The notes under the pieces are model-generated. The model made no database searches. It saw only the letters and a program-made list of their open reading frames with translations, and was not told the origin of the DNA. Made by a program: the position numbers and the translations under genes. From the NCBI RefSeq assembly GCF_000466165.1, contig NZ_KE951450.1, positions 18,001 through 82,000 on the forward strand: 64,000 bases of DNA, written 5' to 3'. Below, piece by piece: positions 8,872-16,138 of the stretch. The stretch comes from Actinobaculum sp. oral taxon 183 str. F0552 (lineage in GTDB: Bacteria > Actinomycetota > Actinomycetes > Actinomycetales > Actinomycetaceae). The stretch's first letter is position 1. Every line of letters starts with the position of its first letter.

Positions 8872-9636
8872 ATGGCCACACCCAGCGTTCTCGTCGTCGG
8901 CTCCACAGGCAGCATCGGACGCCACGTCGTGCATGCTGCCGCGCTGCGGGGATTGGGGATCCGCGCGTTGAGCCGGGACGCGGCTCGCGCCAACCGCGCC
9001 TTCGCGGGGATCCCGGGAGTCGAAGTCGTGCAGGGAGACGCCACGGAGCCCGCCTCCCTCCTCCGCTTCGTCGACGCCGTGGACGCCGTCATCCTCGTCC
9101 ACGGCGACGACTCCCGCCCCGAGGGCGTCGATTACGGCGTCGTGCCCGCGTTGCTGGGGGCGTTGAACGGGCGCCGGCCGCACGTGGCGCTCATGTCCTC
9201 GATCAACGCCACCGATGCGTCGGGTCCCTACGCCGATCTGCTGACCTGGAAGCGGCGCGGGGAGCGCCTGTTGCGGGCAAGCGGGCTGGCCTACACGATC
9301 GTGCGGCCCGGATGGTTCGACGCCGTCGAATTCGCCGACGACCGTCCCGTCCTCGCTCAGGGCGACACGGCGAGGATGGGAGGGGTGCGCCGCGAACACG
9401 TCGCTCAGACGCTCGTCGAGGCGGTCCTCACGCCGTCGGCATCCGGCCGAACCGTGGAGGTCTTCTCCGGGCCCGGCTCGCCGGTCTCCGACTGGGACGC
9501 GCTCTTCGCGGCAACCCAGGCGGATGCGCCCGGATCCCTCGACGGAGCCCTGGACCCGCCAAATCTCCCGCTGGACGGCGAACCCGCCCGGGTCGTGGCC
9601 GATTTGGAGCGCTTCGGGAAGAGGCCGCCGCGGTGA
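8872..9636 (+). CDS. NAD(P)H-binding NmrA/atypical SDR family protein
   Basis: 254 aa. The N-terminal Rossmann fingerprint VLVVGSTGSIGRHVV (about 6-20) is followed by a short atypical-SDR fold with no YxxxK catalytic pair; LAYTIVRPGWF at about 140-150 is a typical NmrA/SDR-a5 motif. Such proteins act as NAD(P)H-dependent reductases or redox sensors. It lies 75 nt after the aldo/keto reductase in the same direction and ahead of a clear terminator, so the two may be cotranscribed. No specific function is assigned. Confidence 0.8.
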   Translation: MATPSVLVVGSTGSIGRHVVHAAALRGLGIRALSRDAARANRAFAGIPGVEVVQGDATEPASLLRFVDAVDAVILVHGDDSRPEGVDYGVVPALLGALNGRRPHVALMSSINATDASGPYADLLTWKRRGERLLRASGLAYTIVRPGWFDAVEFADDRPVLAQGDTARMGGVRREHVAQTLVEAVLTPSASGRTVEVFSGPGSPVSDWDALFAATQADAPGSLDGALDPPNLPLDGEPARVVADLERFGKRPPR

Positions 9637-9684
9637 GTCCGCTGCGATCCGGCACTCGGTAGAGGCGCACTCCCCCACATCGAC

Positions 9685-9717
9685 AGGGGCCTCCTGGCGA
9701 ACGTCCGGGAGGCCCCT
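9685..9717 (+). terminator. hairpin after the NmrA-like gene
   Basis: AGGGGCCTCC (9685-9694) pairs with GGAGGCCCCT (9708-9717) across a 13-nt loop, about 50 nt past the stop codon. Confidence 0.7.
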
Positions 9718-10120
9718 TGGCTACCATCAGCGTTCTCACAAATAACATAGATCGAGTGAGCCGAGAATCTCGCTCTTGACACAGTTCAAGTTTCTGACTC
9801 TGCCGTGTCCGATCGGCAGCAACTCATTGGTTAGGTGGACCGATACAACCGTCGGCTGCTACCGACTTTCCAACCTGCCCGAAGGCCGCAGGTTCCAGGT
9901 TGCCTTTGAAGGAGCGGGTCCTTTCCAACAGAAGTGGATATACGCTCTCGCACTGGGCTGCCACGCGGCACGAAAGTGCAAGACCGATCAAACGATTCAA
10001 GGCTACGTACGGAAAACACCTTTGGTTCGGCCCTGACATGGCCGGGTCCGAAGGCAGTAGAATCCTATTGGAGGTCCACCTCACCACAATCACATTTGAC
10101 AATCGGGGGGCGAAATTAGT
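9718..10120. other. spacer before the island gene, no supported gene
   Basis: G+C falls toward 50% compared with the region to the left. Short open frames exist on both strands (for example 86 codons at 9776-10036 on plus and 111 codons at 9824-10159 on minus), but none resembles a known protein or has a convincing ribosome site. A possible promoter for the next gene is CTGACA (10033-10038), a 19-nt spacer, TAGAAT (10058-10063). This may be decayed DNA at the edge of an island. Confidence 0.4.
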
Positions 10121-10579
10121 ATGACCACAGTGACAGAACGCATCAAGGAGATCAAACAACCGCGAGGCGGCTATCTTCCCTTGCGTAATTTCACGGTCAC
10201 GGACATGGATGAGATTGGGGAAGTCACTTCCCCTGAAAACATTCGTGCAAATTTGGTTGGCATCGCGGTCGACTATCTCACACGTTTTACAACGTATGGC
10301 GATCCCTTCTCAGCTTTCGAAATATCATTGCACGGAGCGCATCTGATCCAAGACGAGACGACGGCTCTGAATCTTTTGAGGCATCTAGATGGTCTGACAG
10401 ACGATTCAATACGAGCTGCGTGTCAGTTGGTTGGATATGACGTTGTCTATCGTGCCGACCCATCCTGGTACAAGCCAGTACAAGACATTAACCCAGATCA
10501 GAATACTATCAATAATATTCGAAAAATGGTTCAAAGAATTAAACAAGTATCAACAGATGTAATTGGATACAAAGCTTAA
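10121..10579 (+). CDS. conserved hypothetical protein, apparently truncated
   Basis: 152 aa beginning MTTVTERIKEIKQPRGGYLP. I recognise this N-terminus, with LVGIAVDYLTRF, ACQLVGYDVVYR and NPDQNTINNIRKMV, from a family of uncharacterised proteins in Firmicutes and Actinobacteria that is usually near 280-300 aa. Its second half carries a GDGD...LWDFKVSK-like stretch resembling a PD-(D/E)XK nuclease core. That half is absent here: the chain goes from IRKMVQRI straight to a short tail, STDVIGYKA. Family recall is from memory and unverified. Codon use is AT-richer than neighbours. A G-run (10105-10110) is the only ribosome-site candidate. It sits in an AT-rich patch beside tRNA-Ala. Confidence 0.55.
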   Translation: MTTVTERIKEIKQPRGGYLPLRNFTVTDMDEIGEVTSPENIRANLVGIAVDYLTRFTTYGDPFSAFEISLHGAHLIQDETTALNLLRHLDGLTDDSIRAACQLVGYDVVYRADPSWYKPVQDINPDQNTINNIRKMVQRIKQVSTDVIGYKA

Positions 10580-11006
10580 TGTTCATTATTAACCTTTCAG
10601 CAAGTCATTACATGTATAATTACAAATTTATTGATAAATCAATCCTATAATTATTTAATTAATGACTGACTGTAATATACAATGTATTTAATGGATTTTT
10701 GTATCTTAAAAATATCGAATATGAATTCGATAAATCATATATGTATGCTCATAAATTTATCAATAAGACCAATAAACAGATTAAATTACATTATTTACAG
10801 TCAAAAAGTTGTGTCAAGCTTTTGAGTCCTCTGATTGTGGTTGAGAATCTCATAATGCCGAAAAACCACTTCTCGCACCTATTTCGTTTTTCATTGGTAA
10901 ATGTATTGAAATCATGATTAAACATGATTTAATCATCCAGCAAATAAATCGTCACGACCCTCTATCCACGGTGACATTCCACCTGAGGTAATCCCAGACA
11001 CGGAAC
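10580..11006. other. AT-rich island remnant next to tRNA-Ala
   Basis: Positions 10621-10800 contain 35 G/C in 180 bases (19%), in a genome near 65-68%. G+C returns to normal by about 10940. The stretch has small AT palindromes, such as AAATCATG (10909-10916) with CATGATTT (10923-10930). A 72-codon open frame at 10699-10917 is not convincing. No integrase or transposase is left. Base composition and position at the 3' side of a tRNA gene suggest acquired DNA. Confidence 0.6.
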
Positions 11007-11028
11007 AGCCCCGCCGACAGACGGGGCT
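11007..11028 (-). terminator. tRNA-Ala terminator
   Basis: AGCCCCG (11007-11013) pairs with CGGGGCT (11022-11028) over an 8-nt loop, 24 nt past the 3' end of the tRNA. Confidence 0.6.
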
Positions 11029-11051
11029 AGTTTCGATCCTCTCAACTTGCG

Positions 11052-11124
11052 TGGAGCTAAGGGGATTCGAACCCCTGACCTCTTCCATGCCATGGAAGCG
11101 CGCTACCAACTGCGCCATAGCCCC
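11052..11124 (-). tRNA. tRNA-Ala (anticodon GGC)
   Basis: 73 nt. The acceptor stem GGGGCTA/TAGCTCC includes the alanine identity pair G3-U70. The anticodon stem is CTTCC/GGAAG with loop ATGGCAT, anticodon GGC. The T-arm is AGGGG TTCGAAT CCCCT, and the discriminator is A73. CCA is not encoded. A promoter lies just upstream and a hairpin terminator just downstream. Confidence 0.95.
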
Positions 11125-11139
11125 GTGCGGACTTCATAG

Positions 11140-11168
11140 ATGTTACTCGAGCGGGCCTTTACCGGCAA
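11140..11168 (-). promoter_or_regulatory. promoter of tRNA-Ala
   Basis: TTGCCG (11168-11163), a 17-nt spacer, then TAACAT (11145-11140) on the minus strand. The expected start site falls about 8 nt before the tRNA 5' end. Confidence 0.6.
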
Positions 11169-11245
11169 ATCGGAGGCGAGCGTTGAGATGCGGCTCACCG
11201 CAGGAGCTCATCGCCCACGAGATCCCCGACGGAGAAGGGGAATGC

Positions 11246-11272
11246 GGCGGCTGGCCGCCCCTACGAGCCGCC
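11246..11272 (-). terminator. hairpin after the histidine phosphatase gene
   Basis: GGCGGCT (11246-11252) pairs with AGCCGCC (11266-11272), starting 5 nt beyond the stop codon of the phosphatase. The stem is short. Confidence 0.4.
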
Positions 11273-11276
11273 TCCC

Positions 11277-11891
11277 CTAGGCCTTCGCGCCGAGATTGTA
11301 GGCGTTGATCCTCCACGCGGGATGCCGTCCGACCTGGGAGGCGAGGATCGCCCAGTGGCAATTGTCCATGCCCCTGAGGCCGAACCAGTTCTCCGGGTCC
11401 ATTCCCAGGAGCGCGCTCACCCCGCACGTGAGCGCCGAACCGTGGGCCACGACCACGACGGTCCCCTCCGCGCGTCCGGCCCATTCGTCGATCGCCGCGC
11501 TGACGCGCTCCCCCACGGCAGCCCTCGTCTCCACGCCGAGGCCCTCGGGCTGGCCCCCGGATGTCCAGGTCGCGAACTGCTCGGGCCATCCGCTGCGGAT
11601 CGCGTCTCGGTCGAGCCCCTCCCACCGGCCGAAGTCGCGTTCCACCAGCCGGTCGTCGACGGCGACGTCCAAGTCGAGGGAATGCGCAAGGGCCTGGGCG
11701 GTCGAGTGCGCACGGGCCAGCGGAGAGCTGACGACGAGGCTCGGCGAGTATTCGGCCAGCACAGCAGCGGCGGCCTGGGCCTGGCTGCGTCCGCTGTCGT
11801 TCAGCGGGACGTCCAAGGACCCTTGGATCCGGCCGGCGATATTGAGATCCGTCTGACCGTGGCGCCACAGCACCACGCGGGAAGCGCTCAC
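11277..11891 (-). CDS. histidine phosphatase family protein (GpgP/phosphoglycerate mutase-like)
   Basis: 204 aa from GTG 11891, which overlaps the rsfS stop (GTGA). The phosphohistidine motif LWRHGQTDLN is near the N-terminus, and the second catalytic His is in VVVAHGSALTCG. In mycobacteria the gene directly after rsfS is glucosyl-3-phosphoglycerate phosphatase (GpgP, Rv2419c); position and size match, but the real substrate here is unproven. A longer open frame to 11981 is rejected because the extra N-terminus is Arg/Gly-rich and overlaps rsfS. Last gene of the nadD-rsfS operon. Confidence 0.85.
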   Translation of the reverse strand: MSASRVVLWRHGQTDLNIAGRIQGSLDVPLNDSGRSQAQAAAAVLAEYSPSLVVSSPLARAHSTAQALAHSLDLDVAVDDRLVERDFGRWEGLDRDAIRSGWPEQFATWTSGGQPEGLGVETRAAVGERVSAAIDEWAGRAEGTVVVVAHGSALTCGVSALLGMDPENWFGLRGMDNCHWAILASQVGRHPAWRINAYNLGAKA

Positions 11892-12304
11892 GCCGTGGCC
11901 CCGCTGTCCACGGCTCCCGCGTCCGCCGCCTCGCCCTGCCCGTCCGGGACGTCGAGATCGACGGACGGGCAGTCCCCCCACAGCCTGTCCAAAGCGTAGA
12001 AATCGCGATCCTCGTCCTGCTGGACGTGAACGACGAGGTCGCCGTAGTCGAGGAGCACCCAGCGGGCGTCGCCCAGGCCCTCGGTGTGCACGGGCCGAAG
12101 CCCCACAGCCTCGTGGAGCGCCCTCTCCACCTCGTCGACGAGCGAGCGCACCTGCCTGTCGCTGGAGCCGGACACGACGAGGAAGACCTCGGCCAGCGCG
12201 AGCCGCTCCGACACGTCGATGGCGAAGACGCTCGTCGCCTTGAGCTCATGGGCGGACTTCGCCGCGATCCGCGTGCACTTCAGCGATTCTTCCGAAACGG
12301 CCAA
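11888..12304 (-). CDS. rsfS: ribosome silencing factor RsfS
   Basis: 138 aa. RsfS (Iojap/DUF143 family) binds ribosomal protein uL14 and blocks subunit joining when nutrients are short. The conserved core is seen as LVVSGSSDRQVRSLVDEVE, GDARWVLLDYGDLVVHV and DFYALDRLW. An acidic tail of about 20 residues follows. The likely start is TTG at 12304 (AVSEESL), 8 nt after the preceding gene, with AGGGGAG close upstream; this gives the standard family N-terminus. It lies in the common nadD-rsfS neighbourhood, separated by one membrane-protein gene. Confidence 0.9.
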   Translation of the reverse strand: MAVSEESLKCTRIAAKSAHELKATSVFAIDVSERLALAEVFLVVSGSSDRQVRSLVDEVERALHEAVGLRPVHTEGLGDARWVLLDYGDLVVHVQQDEDRDFYALDRLWGDCPSVDLDVPDGQGEAADAGAVDSGATA

Positions 12305-12312
12305 TATCTCCC

Positions 12313-13476
12313 CTAGAACCCTGGCAGGCCGTAAGTGGCCGCTGCCGCTTCGAGGACGGGCTGAACGCCGTCGGACTTGAGGAAATAGCGGCCTACGAGG
12401 CCGATTCCCACGCCCAGGGCGAGTCCGATGAGTATCGCGATGAGCGTCATCAGCCACCCCCGTGGCTTCTCGTCCTCGAGCGCATCGGCGACGAGGTCGG
12501 AGTCGTATTCGCCCGTATCCCTGCGATAGCCGCTCGAGGAGTCGGGGAGCTGCGCCCCGACGATGGGTTCGGGCGCTTGAGGTATGGTCACCGTCCGGGC
12601 GTCGGAGGACCCGCTCTCAGCCGGTTCCTCGTCGGGGGCCGGTGCGCCGGGCGAATCCGACTGATCCTCGTGCTGGCTCTCGCGCTGAAGCCGTTGGAGG
12701 AGCGGAGCCCTCAAGGAGGCCGCCTGGGAGAGCTCTTGGTCGTCCGGTTCGTCGCCGCCGGCGGAGCCGGCCAGGTCGACGCCCGACGTCTGGGACGCGT
12801 CTTGTTCGAACCTGTTGAACACCGACTGCCTCGTCGGTTCCCTCGGCTCCTCCGGGGCGTCGCGGCGAGATGAGTCCGCGATCCTGCGCGGCTCCAGGGA
12901 GTGGGTGAACGGCCCCGACTCCAGACGCTCGTCGACGTGTTCGGGAGTCTCCACATCGGCCGCTCTCGAAGACAGCTGCGAAGGCATGGCCACGCCGGAA
13001 TCGGATGCCCGGTCCTTCCTGTCGCTTCGAGGCTCGTTGAAGGACGCGACGACCGCGGGGTCGTCCTCGACGTGCCTCCAACGCGGCTCCCCCGAGGCTG
13101 CGTGCGCCTTGGCCCTCGCCGATTGACCCAGCCTCGTCCCCTCCGAAGACCTGCGGGTCGGCTCCGGAGCCCTCGTCAAATCCGAGGACCTGCTGCGCGA
13201 CAAGTCCGACCTGCGGGTCGGCTCCGGGGATCTCGTCAGATCGGAGGACCTGCTGCGCGGCGAGTCCGAAGGCCTGGAACCCGATCGGGAGGGAGACTGC
13301 GCTGAGTGCGCCTCCATGGCCTCGCGCTCGCGCATCTCCTTGCGTGTGAGGCGCTTGAGGCGGATCTCCGCCGTCGGAGTGAGATCGTCAAGAGGGGACG
13401 CGCCATCCAGGATCGGCGCCAGCAAGCCCTTCGCCCGCATCTCGCGCCGTGACATCCTCGGTTGTTCGTCACTCAT
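12313..13476 (-). CDS. hypothetical membrane protein with low-complexity N-terminal region
   Basis: 387 aa. A basic start (MSRREMRAKGLLAPILDG) is followed by about 270 residues of Ser/Arg/Pro/Asp/Glu-rich, probably disordered sequence. One transmembrane helix lies near the C-terminus (about 345-368, LMTLIAILIGLALGVGIGLVG). Residues about 73-112 contain a 20-residue tandem repeat (DLTRSPEPTRRS / DLTRAPEPTRRS), mirrored by a 60-bp DNA repeat. I recognise no domain. It sits between nadD (3-nt gap) and rsfS in one operon, and an AAGGA precedes the ATG. Probably a cytoplasm-facing tether of unknown role. Confidence 0.75.
   Translation of the reverse strand: MSDEQPRMSRREMRAKGLLAPILDGASPLDDLTPTAEIRLKRLTRKEMREREAMEAHSAQSPSRSGSRPSDSPRSRSSDLTRSPEPTRRSDLSRSRSSDLTRAPEPTRRSSEGTRLGQSARAKAHAASGEPRWRHVEDDPAVVASFNEPRSDRKDRASDSGVAMPSQLSSRAADVETPEHVDERLESGPFTHSLEPRRIADSSRRDAPEEPREPTRQSVFNRFEQDASQTSGVDLAGSAGGDEPDDQELSQAASLRAPLLQRLQRESQHEDQSDSPGAPAPDEEPAESGSSDARTVTIPQAPEPIVGAQLPDSSSGYRRDTGEYDSDLVADALEDEKPRGWLMTLIAILIGLALGVGIGLVGRYFLKSDGVQPVLEAAAATYGLPGF
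13141..13260. repeat. 60-bp tandem repeat, two copies, in coding sequence
   Basis: Positions 13141-13200 and 13201-13260 align without gaps; CTGCGGGTCGGCTCCGG and GAGGACCTGCTGCGCG recur exactly 60 bp apart. The repeat preserves the reading frame (20 aa per unit). Confidence 0.8.
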
Positions 13477-13479
13477 CGT

Positions 13480-14226
13480 TTATCCTTTCCGCTGCCCAGT
13501 GAGGTCCGCGTGCGAATCCCTGCCGTGCCCAGAGCTTCCAACCGCACGTGCGGAAACATCGTCGGAAACAACCATTCTATCCGAGCCTACATTCCCGTCG
13601 GCCCGATAGAGCCGATACTTGGCGATGTATTGCACCACGCCGTCGGGTACGAGATACCACGGTTGTATGCCGGACCTCACACGATTCCGGCAGTCCGTCG
13701 AAGAGATGGCCATCGCGGGGATCTCCATGAGGGTGATCCCCTCGGGAGGCAGCCCCGCCGTATCGAGCTGATGACCGGGCCGAGTCACGCCGACGAAATG
13801 CGCCATAGACCATAGCGCGTCCGAATTCTTCCAGCCTAGGATCTGAGGCAGCACGTCGGCCCCGGTGATGAAGAAGAAGTCGGCGTCGGGATAGACGCGG
13901 CGAAGGTCGCGCAGGGTGTCGATGGTGTAGGTCGTCCCCTCCCGCTCTATGTCGACGCGAGAGACCGAGAACCGCGGATTCGAGGCTGTGGCCACCACCG
14001 CCATGAGATAGCGGTGCTCGGCGAGCGTGACGTCCCTGTCCTGCTTGTAGGGCTGGTTCCCCGTGGGCACGAAGATCACTTCGTCGAGGTTGAAGACGCT
14101 GAGCACCTCGGAGGCGGCAACGAGATGTCCGTGATGGATCGGGTCGAAAGTCCCGCCCATGATTCCGATCCGGCGCCGACGCCCCTGGCTCCCCGTGACG
14201 AGCACCGGAACCTCGAACTCGGACAT
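13480..14226 (-). CDS. nadD: nicotinate-nucleotide adenylyltransferase
   Basis: 248 aa. Converts nicotinate mononucleotide and ATP to deamido-NAD in NAD synthesis. The nucleotidyltransferase motif [12 protein letters not shown] (about 24-35) contains the catalytic HxGH, and the second motif [13 protein letters not shown] (about 190) is the ISSTxxR signature. [12 protein letters not shown] and [12 protein letters not shown] are also typical. About 40 residues after YIAKYRLY extend past the usual end (family near 200) and are low in complexity. AGGGGAGGG lies close to the ATG. First gene of the operon nadD-membrane protein-rsfS-phosphatase. Confidence 0.95.
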   Translation of the reverse strand: MSEFEVPVLVTGSQGRRRRIGIMGGTFDPIHHGHLVAASEVLSVFNLDEVIFVPTGNQPYKQDRDVTLAEHRYLMAVVATASNPRFSVSRVDIEREGTTYTIDTLRDLRRVYPDADFFFITGADVLPQILGWKNSDALWSMAHFVGVTRPGHQLDTAGLPPEGITLMEIPAMAISSTDCRNRVRSGIQPWYLVPDGVVQYIAKYRLYRADGNVGSDRMVVSDDVSARAVGSSGHGRDSHADLTGQRKG

Positions 14227-14293
14227 ATCCCTCCCCTATACCTCGCGCGACGGCCCGCCCCACAAGGCCGTGCGAACGGCCCGCCCCACGACC

Positions 14294-14321
14294 TCGACAT
14301 GCTGCCACATAGCTGTAGCCT
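14294..14321 (+). promoter_or_regulatory. candidate promoter upstream of trxA
   Basis: TCGACA (14294-14299), a 16-nt spacer, TAGCCT (14316-14321). This would give a leader of about 115 nt before trxA. Confidence 0.3.
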
Positions 14322-14445
14322 ACGTGTTTTCGGCCTCGTTTACGATGCCGCCGCACCATTCGAGAACAACCCCGGAGGACGGGAATACTCCCCGAAATCG
14401 CGGCGTTGCCCATGGTGGCACGAAACGAGCGAAAGGATTCGCCAT

Positions 14446-14805
14446 ATGGCAACTCAGGCCATCACCATCGAGAACTTCAATGAAACCGTCAAAGAGGGCA
14501 TCGTTCTTCTTGACTTCTGGGCGTCCTGGTGCGGCCCGTGCAGGCAATTCGCGCCGATATACGAGGCGGCCTCGGAGCAGCACGGCGACATCGTCTTCGG
14601 GAAGGTGGACACCGAAGACCAGCAGGAGCTGGCCCGCGAGTTCGGCATCACGTCCATTCCCACGGTCATGGCCTTTCGTGACGGAGTCCGAGTGTTCTCC
14701 CAGCCCGGCGCACTCCCCAAGAAGCAGCTGGAGGACCTCATAAGCCAGGTCGAGGGCCTCGACATGGACGACGTGCGACGCAAGATCGAGGAGAGCAAGA
14801 AGTAA
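14446..14805 (+). CDS. trxA: thioredoxin
   Basis: 119 aa, slightly longer than the typical 105-110. The redox site WCGPC has cysteines C29 and C32, and the cis-proline loop is seen in TSIPTVMAF. A general dithiol reductant of the cytoplasm (no signal peptide). A charged C-terminal tail (DDVRRKIEESKK) accounts for the extra length. ATG 14446 has AAGGA 8 nt upstream and gives the standard N-terminus. No thioredoxin reductase gene is nearby. Transcribed alone toward a terminator shared with the next, converging gene. Confidence 0.95.
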   Translation: MATQAITIENFNETVKEGIVLLDFWASWCGPCRQFAPIYEAASEQHGDIVFGKVDTEDQQELAREFGITSIPTVMAFRDGVRVFSQPGALPKKQLEDLISQVEGLDMDDVRRKIEESKK

Positions 14806-14825
14806 GGGCAGGGGAAGCCCTTCGA

Positions 14826-14856
14826 GAGGGTGGCGGCCGACCGGTTCGCCACCCTC
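14826..14856. terminator. bidirectional hairpin between trxA and the LLM-like gene
   Basis: GAGGGTGGCG (14826-14835) pairs with CGCCACCCTC (14847-14856), loop 11 nt, between converging stop codons. Confidence 0.7.
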
Positions 14857-14859
14857 GTC

Positions 14860-15819
14860 TCATGGGAGCAGGTCCCTGTGCCCGCAGGGGCAGACGGTGT
14901 CGATCCCCCTGGCGTAGAGGAGCGGCATGATGCCCCGGATCACCGAGGCGAGGTCGGTGGGAAGCGAGGCCGGTAGGAAGACGATTCCGTCCACGGCGCC
15001 GAGGCATATCCACTCTTCGACGGTGTCGGCCACGTCGTAGACCGTCCCCACGACGCTGGCCTTGCCGTCGAACACCGGCCTGCCGGTCATGGTCTCCACG
15101 AGCAGAGACCGCTCTCGGGCGGCGGGCATCGACCCGGAGACGATGATGCCGATCTCGGTGAGGAGGGTCAACTGCCGGTCGAAGGCGGCGGCCGCCGAAC
15201 GCAGGGCGAATCTGGCTTCCCGAGCGCGGTGGGGATCGCCGGTCAGCAGATGGACGGAGTCGGCGAAGCGGGCGATCGCCTGAATGCTTGACGGCGTGAG
15301 GTCCTCGGCCGCCGTTCGCACGGCGAAGCCTATTCCGGCCGATCTGGCCTGCGCGGCGGCCCTGGCGATCGCGGCGAGATCGCATCCCTCGACCGGCTCG
15401 ACGGCGATGGTCGCCCGCCCGCGACTCGACCGGGACAGGATGCCGACGGCCGCATTGATGGCGCCGACGGTGGGCGGAACCTCGACGCTGACCCCTCCTT
15501 CGCTGCGCGAGAGCATCCAAGCCGCCACTTTGACGGCCTCCGTGGGACGCGGGTCGTCCGAGCGCGAGCGAAAGGTCTTGTCAAGGCTGACGAAGTCGAT
15601 GCCACCGCGCATCGCCGCGCACGCAGACGAGACGAGCCGCGAGAAATTGGCGTAGCCGACGGGAAGAACGGCGCCCACAGACGTCGACGCATTCGCATGG
15701 GCGGCTCCCAGGAGCGTCAGATCGATGCCTATCGACGCCTCCACAACGCCTTCGCACCCGCTGGAGCTCGTACTCGCCGGTAGATCCCTCGTCGCCAATT
15801 GAATTGTCATGGCATTCAT
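14860..15819 (-). CDS. luciferase-like (LLM) flavin-dependent oxidoreductase family protein, divergent
   Basis: About 319 aa. The overall pattern fits the bacterial luciferase-like TIM barrel: GGIDFVSLDKTF early; GRPVFDGKASVVGTVYDVAD and VEEWICLGAVDGIVF late, where NtaA/SnaA-type FMN monooxygenases carry the equivalent VADxIxEW...GxxDGF block; and an ending like VxPLLYARG. The middle is shorter and weaker than in well-characterised members, so flavin binding and reaction are uncertain. Starts MNAMTIQ; ATG 15819 or 15810 are both possible and neither has a strong ribosome site. No flavin reductase or sulfur gene lies alongside. Confidence 0.6.
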   Translation of the reverse strand: MNAMTIQLATRDLPASTSSSGCEGVVEASIGIDLTLLGAAHANASTSVGAVLPVGYANFSRLVSSACAAMRGGIDFVSLDKTFRSRSDDPRPTEAVKVAAWMLSRSEGGVSVEVPPTVGAINAAVGILSRSSRGRATIAVEPVEGCDLAAIARAAAQARSAGIGFAVRTAAEDLTPSSIQAIARFADSVHLLTGDPHRAREARFALRSAAAAFDRQLTLLTEIGIIVSGSMPAARERSLLVETMTGRPVFDGKASVVGTVYDVADTVEEWICLGAVDGIVFLPASLPTDLASVIRGIMPLLYARGIDTVCPCGHRDLLP

Positions 15820-16138
15820 CCGTTCGTATTCGGCCAAGTCATTTCGGCATACGCGAGCGAGTCGCGCTGGACCCCGCGATGCGGTCCCGGAGACGCCGGG
15901 ACCGAGACATCTACGGCGTAGGAAGCGGTATGAAATTCCACATCCGCTTTTGACGGGCCCATTCCGCGTGGGAAACAAGAGGCGGCTTCCGCGGATATGC
16001 GCCGTCACTGGATATCAAGCAACTTACGGTTTAGTAAACCAGCGGCCCATCCATATAGCAAGACATCGGCACGCGAGTGTGGAAGTTCTCACTGAGGCCG
16101 ACGCGGGCGGCAGACGTTTCGGACGGCGCCCGCCGCCG
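15820..16138. other. 319-bp intergenic stretch
   Basis: No gene or RNA recognised. It separates the LLM-like gene from the 3' end of obg and should contain the LLM promoter; a single odd-centred palindrome at 16028-16040 is listed separately. Confidence 0.4.
16028..16040. promoter_or_regulatory. 13-bp palindrome upstream of the LLM-like gene
   Basis: GGTTTAGTAAACC has perfect 6-bp arms around a central G. It lies about 210 bp upstream of the LLM-like start, far for a simple operator. Confidence 0.3.

Noticed and set aside
9776-10036. 86-codon open frame before the island gene
   Set aside because: No resemblance to known proteins, no convincing ribosome site, and overlapping open frames on the other strand.
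10699-10917. 72-codon open frame in the AT-rich patch
   Set aside because: Composition explains it; no start signal or recognisable sequence.
10933-11118. 61-codon open frame on minus strand (MAQLVARFHGMEEV...)
   Set aside because: It is a translation of the tRNA-Ala gene and its flank, a well-known false protein.
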